This document shows positions 61,563 to 64,000 of a stretch of 64,000 bases of DNA, piece after piece. The stretch is taken from assembly GCA_031772625.1 (NCBI GenBank), contig CM062805.1:799741119-799805118 (forward strand), given 5' to 3'. The notes under the pieces are model-generated. The model did no database searches. It had not been told where the DNA came from and was given only the letters and a program-made list of their open reading frames with translations. Every line of letters starts with the position of its first letter. Position 1 is the stretch's first letter. A program made the translations under genes and the position numbers. This DNA is from Pinus tabuliformis (lineage: Eukaryota; Streptophyta; Pinopsida; Pinales; Pinaceae).

Positions 61563-61755
61563 TATTAAAACAAATACAACACAAACTATAACAAAGACAC
61601 ACAACTTCATTCATTTATTTGCTCAATTACATCACACTTATATAGGAAATATGTGCAACTAATTCCTAACCACTCACAACTAATTCTGTTCAACCACTTA
61701 CAACTAATTCTGTTCAACCACTCATAACTAATTCTATTTCTGCATTATTCTCACA
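61563..61755 (-). promoter_or_regulatory. Copia 5' LTR promoter with triplicated upstream motif
   Basis: The minus strand has a TATA box, TATATAA, at 61638-61644. Upstream of it (61660-61735) lie three 24-base direct repeats of the type AACCACT(C/T)A(C/T)AACTAATTCT (plus-strand view), arranged like an enhancer in U3. The same repeats are in the 3' LTR. Confidence 0.65.
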
Positions 61756-61760
61756 GAAGA

Positions 61761-62190
61761 TACTGTAATTGAATAGTACATGTTACCTTAAAAACACATA
61801 CCAAATCTGAAATCAAACGACTGTAATTCCGGATAATTGAATAAATCAGTTAACGTGGATCTGCCATTTAAATATTAATATCATGCATGAAGATAGTGTG
61901 ATTGAATATAAAAAAAATGCCAAATCTGAATTAAAAAATATGAATATAATGAAGCTTTCAGTAGCATATAAATGTTGTTTTATTCTACATTAAATTGCTT
62001 TCAGGCAAAATTCAAACGCATCTATCTATAACTGAACTGAACTTATTTTATTTGGCACTGAATTAGGTTCATGCCAAATGTCAAACACATAGCTGCCGCT
62101 CCGCTGGATATATTTCATTTATTTCAGAGGTGTACTGCTGTGAGTCAGTCGAACGGATTTATGCGTTCGGCAATGGATTTGGATTTGGAT
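61761..62190. other. Downstream region of the glyoxal oxidase-like gene
   Basis: Between the Copia element and the stop codon of the glyoxal oxidase-like gene. AT-rich, holding the last unit of the tandem repeat and presumably the gene's 3' UTR. No clear polyadenylation signal is singled out. Confidence 0.5.
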
Positions 62191-62540
62191 TTAGAGTAGA
62201 GAGCAGAGCAGATCAAGCAATAATAAAACAGTCAGAGGCGCTGCTAATGCCACTGCTGTCTCCTGAGGCGTCATCCTTGTACGCCCCGTAGATATAAGAT
62301 ACTCGCAAATACGTTTGACCCATACAAGACAAAAACACAAACCCAGAGCCATTCCTGCCACTGCAGGCGCCATCGTAGTTGTAAGGCCGTTGGATGTAGC
62401 TGCTTCTTTACACACACCTTCGTCAGACATGCAGGTTTCCTTACACACAGACACAGCTTCCATAGGCATGGGTTCTTTAATAGACATGCTTTCTATAGAC
62501 CTAGGTTCATCACAGGTAATCTTTATCCATTTCCCAGGGC
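62191..62540 (-). CDS. C-terminal extension of the glyoxal oxidase-like gene with two hydrophobic segments
   Basis: After the third frameshift the frame reads IPSPGKWIKITCDEPRSIES, the usual family ending, but then runs on about 100 codons instead of stopping. It has a Cys-containing stretch (CKETCMSDEGVCKE), a hydrophobic segment (MAPAVAGMALGLCFCLVWV), a short basic hinge (KRICEYLISTGRTR) and a hydrophobic end (AVALAAPLTVLLLLDLLCSLL) before TAA at 62191-62193. Family members usually end close to the DUF1929 domain. This could be a membrane anchor or GPI-signal-like tail, or read-through of a lost stop. Confidence 0.6.
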
Positions 62541-64000
62541 TAGGAATCCCGCATGCACAAGGAACAGAAGATAAAAGCCAGGAGGAGCCAAGGCTGCATT
62601 ACGCGGAACAGTAACAGTAGTCTCATATATCACGTCAAAAATTTGCACAACCTCAATGATCTCCAGTCCGAGCAGCCTCTGGCTCATGGAATAACTGTGT
62701 GTAGTAAAATTAGACGGCGCCAGAATTGTAACAGAAATTGCTTCTTTTTGTTGACCCGCCAAGATTTGCAAGTAAAATCTCATGGTGAAGGTACGGCCAT
62801 AGCCCATGGCAGACGGCCAGGACGTGATTAAGGGCCGATGCGCATCGTTCTCAGGTGCCAGATAGGGGGGAGAAAACGCCTCCAAACTGAGGTCTGTGGA
62901 ATACGGCACGCCCCTAAATTTGTCTAGATTATTGCCGCCCACAAGAACGCGGCCATCAGGGAGCATATGGCAACTGGGACGGTAGAGCCTAGGAGTGGCG
63001 GAGCGAGTGAGCACCTCAAACCGAAGTGGCCCGGGACTTGATGGCTTGTAAAGAAGACCATAAAGAATGGTGTCCCCTGAACCAGAGCCCTTGGAAGCTC
63101 CGTTCATAATTAACACGTCGCCAGTTGGGAGAAGAAGCATGTCCCCCATTACCATTACCGTGGGGCGCATGGGCATGCTCTCCATCCGCCAATGTGGATC
63201 AGGATCCGTGAATCTCAGACGTCCGCAGGTGTTGGTGGTCGAGTTCGATCGGATCACTTCCCTATATGAAAACTCAGCAGCTCCAGCGCCGCAGATCAGC
63301 ACTTCAGCGTCACTAGCTCCTGCATCCAGTGGGAGGAGAACGGAGGAGGCAGAGGTCTGGACGTAGCTGTTGCTGGAGTAGGCGGGCATGTCCGGGTAAT
63401 GCGCGCACCACGCGCTTGTTGACATGGTCGAACAGAATCGATTTTCCGTTGGCGAAAATGAACAGATTGCCGTCAGGCCCAAGGTGGACTAACGGATAAA
63501 TAATATTGTTCTCCTTCCAATCCATCGATTTCTGGAGGAAAGGGAACTGGTACACCGATTGGCTTTGCTTCTTTGGATCGAACTGGGAGTTGAACTGCCC
63601 CGCCCGCCCACGACCATGATTTCACCGTCGGGCAGAATGTGATGGGTGCCGTGCCATCGCCTGTTTGGAATTTCGGTGCAATCACAGAAATGGGAGGGAC
63701 TGAATACTCTGACTGTCCCATCTCCCTCGTTGAATCCACAGGTCTGGATCAGGCAGCCGTCAGGTGCCATGGCACCTGAAGAACACCATGTTTCCGTCTG
63801 AAGTTGAAAGGAGCTGACCTGGTTCGTGTGGAAATCATATTCCATATATTCGATAGAACGATTCCAGCAATCTTTCTTCAGAAATTGATCGATCCCGCAT
63901 TTCCCAAAGGGTAAAGGGAAGTTGGATGAGCCGAAATCAGTCGAATCGAAGAAGATGATCTTATTGTTGGGTAGTAGAGCCAAGTGCATAGCTGATACAC
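62191..64000 (-). pseudogene. Glyoxal oxidase-like copper radical oxidase, frameshifted, partial
   Basis: Secreted-type glyoxal/galactose oxidase family: these use a copper ion and a Cys-Tyr radical to oxidise aldehydes or alcohols and release peroxide in the cell wall. The gene enters from the right edge (VSAMHLALLPNNKIIFFDST). Kelch-like glyoxal oxidase domain about 63990-62860 (WCSSGAMAPDG, HHILPDGEIMVVGG, YPLVHLGPDGNLFIFANG, LPDGRVLVGGNN), then the DUF1929 domain (RPLITSWPSAMGYG, NFTTHSYSMSQRLLGLEI, APPGFYLLFLVHAG). The frame shifts three times, near 63600 (one base lost), 63400 (probably one base gained) and 62548 (one base lost). The crosslink Cys (63783-63785) is kept, but the partner Tyr reads His (RRWHGTH, 63651-63653) and a copper His reads Arg (RLYRPS, 62979-62981). 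No intron is visible in this part. Confidence 0.85.

Larger units (their letters stand above)
56755..61755 (-). mobile_element. Young Ty1/Copia retrotransposon
   Basis: 5001-bp element on the minus strand with 193-bp LTRs (56755-56947 and 61563-61755) that differ at one position (CATTAATTTA versus CATTCATTTA). It is flanked by a perfect GAAGA duplication (56750-56754 and 61756-61760). The LTRs begin TGTGAGAATA and end TTTTAATA, that is TG...TA rather than TG...CA. PBS and polypurine tract are intact and the single polyprotein has one frameshift. Recent insertion, inside a tandem repeat downstream of the glyoxal oxidase-like gene. Confidence 0.97.
56420..62050. repeat. Tandem repeat downstream of the glyoxal oxidase-like gene, split by Copia
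   Basis: Leaving out the Copia insertion, three to four degenerate units can be seen (starts near 56465, 56704 and 61846, with a partial unit near 56420). Each has AATAAATC(A/G)GTT, GTATCTGCCATGTAAAT, ATGCAT(G/T)AAGATA and GTAATTGAATA. Two units extend into GCTTTCAGGCAAAATTCAAA. Unit lengths vary from about 136 to 240 bases. Non-coding. Confidence 0.7.

Noticed and set aside
61221-61662. Two overlapping ORFs on opposite strands in the Copia leader
   Set aside because: They lie in the untranslated leader and LTR, have no motif and are explained by GC-rich composition.
1-64000. CRISPR arrays, operons, phage or defence clusters
   Set aside because: No such structure; the window is plant nuclear DNA made mostly of retroelements.

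Overview
This is a stretch of a plant nuclear genome, almost certainly a seed plant with a large, repeat-rich genome. The evidence is plant-type L1 (LINE) elements with an RNase H tail, LTR elements primed by initiator-Met tRNA, and one plant-type glyoxal oxidase gene. Pages of AT-rich, decayed retroelement sequence and the near absence of genes would fit a gymnosperm, but nothing here fixes the species. No bacterial, organellar or CRISPR-like features were seen, and no new multi-gene system was found. The interest lies in how the repeats are built and duplicated.

Layout. 1-8812: two decayed Ty3/Gypsy copies on the minus strand (A, 1-4670, cut by the left edge; B, 6583-8812, gag plus LTR only), with a dispersed 1.1-kb repeat (R1) between them that recurs at 12827-13913. 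8813-14700: no recognisable gene; a GC-rich block at 10.4-11.5 kb holds a degenerate tandem repeat of hairpin-like units. 14708-24732: an old 10-kb Ty3/Gypsy element C (+), with 2.15-kb LTRs and a tRNA-derived SINE in its 3' part. Its 3' portion plus 1.5 kb of flank is tandemly duplicated (21266-26260 and 26261-31501). 31502-33462: AT-rich single-copy-looking DNA, repeated at 46076-54490.

33463-46077: a 5'-truncated L1 split by a 6.2-kb block. That block holds Gypsy gag and LTR pieces, a 3.4-kb non-autonomous LTR element with a perfect 5-bp target duplication, and a Copia LTR end. 46153-52740: a full-length second L1 with an 18-bp target duplication, a slightly broken ORF2 and an unexpected third ORF. 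54808-55795: a 5'-truncated L1 tail on the minus strand. 56755-61755: a very young Ty1/Copia element (minus) with LTRs differing at one base and a single frameshift. It sits in a tandem repeat just downstream of the glyoxal oxidase-like gene (62191-64000, minus), which runs off the right edge, carries three frameshifts and lacks two active-site residues.

The only host gene supported is the glyoxal oxidase-like one. Nearly everything else is retroelement sequence, nested and duplicated in a readable order. Percent identities mentioned are eyeballed, not computed.
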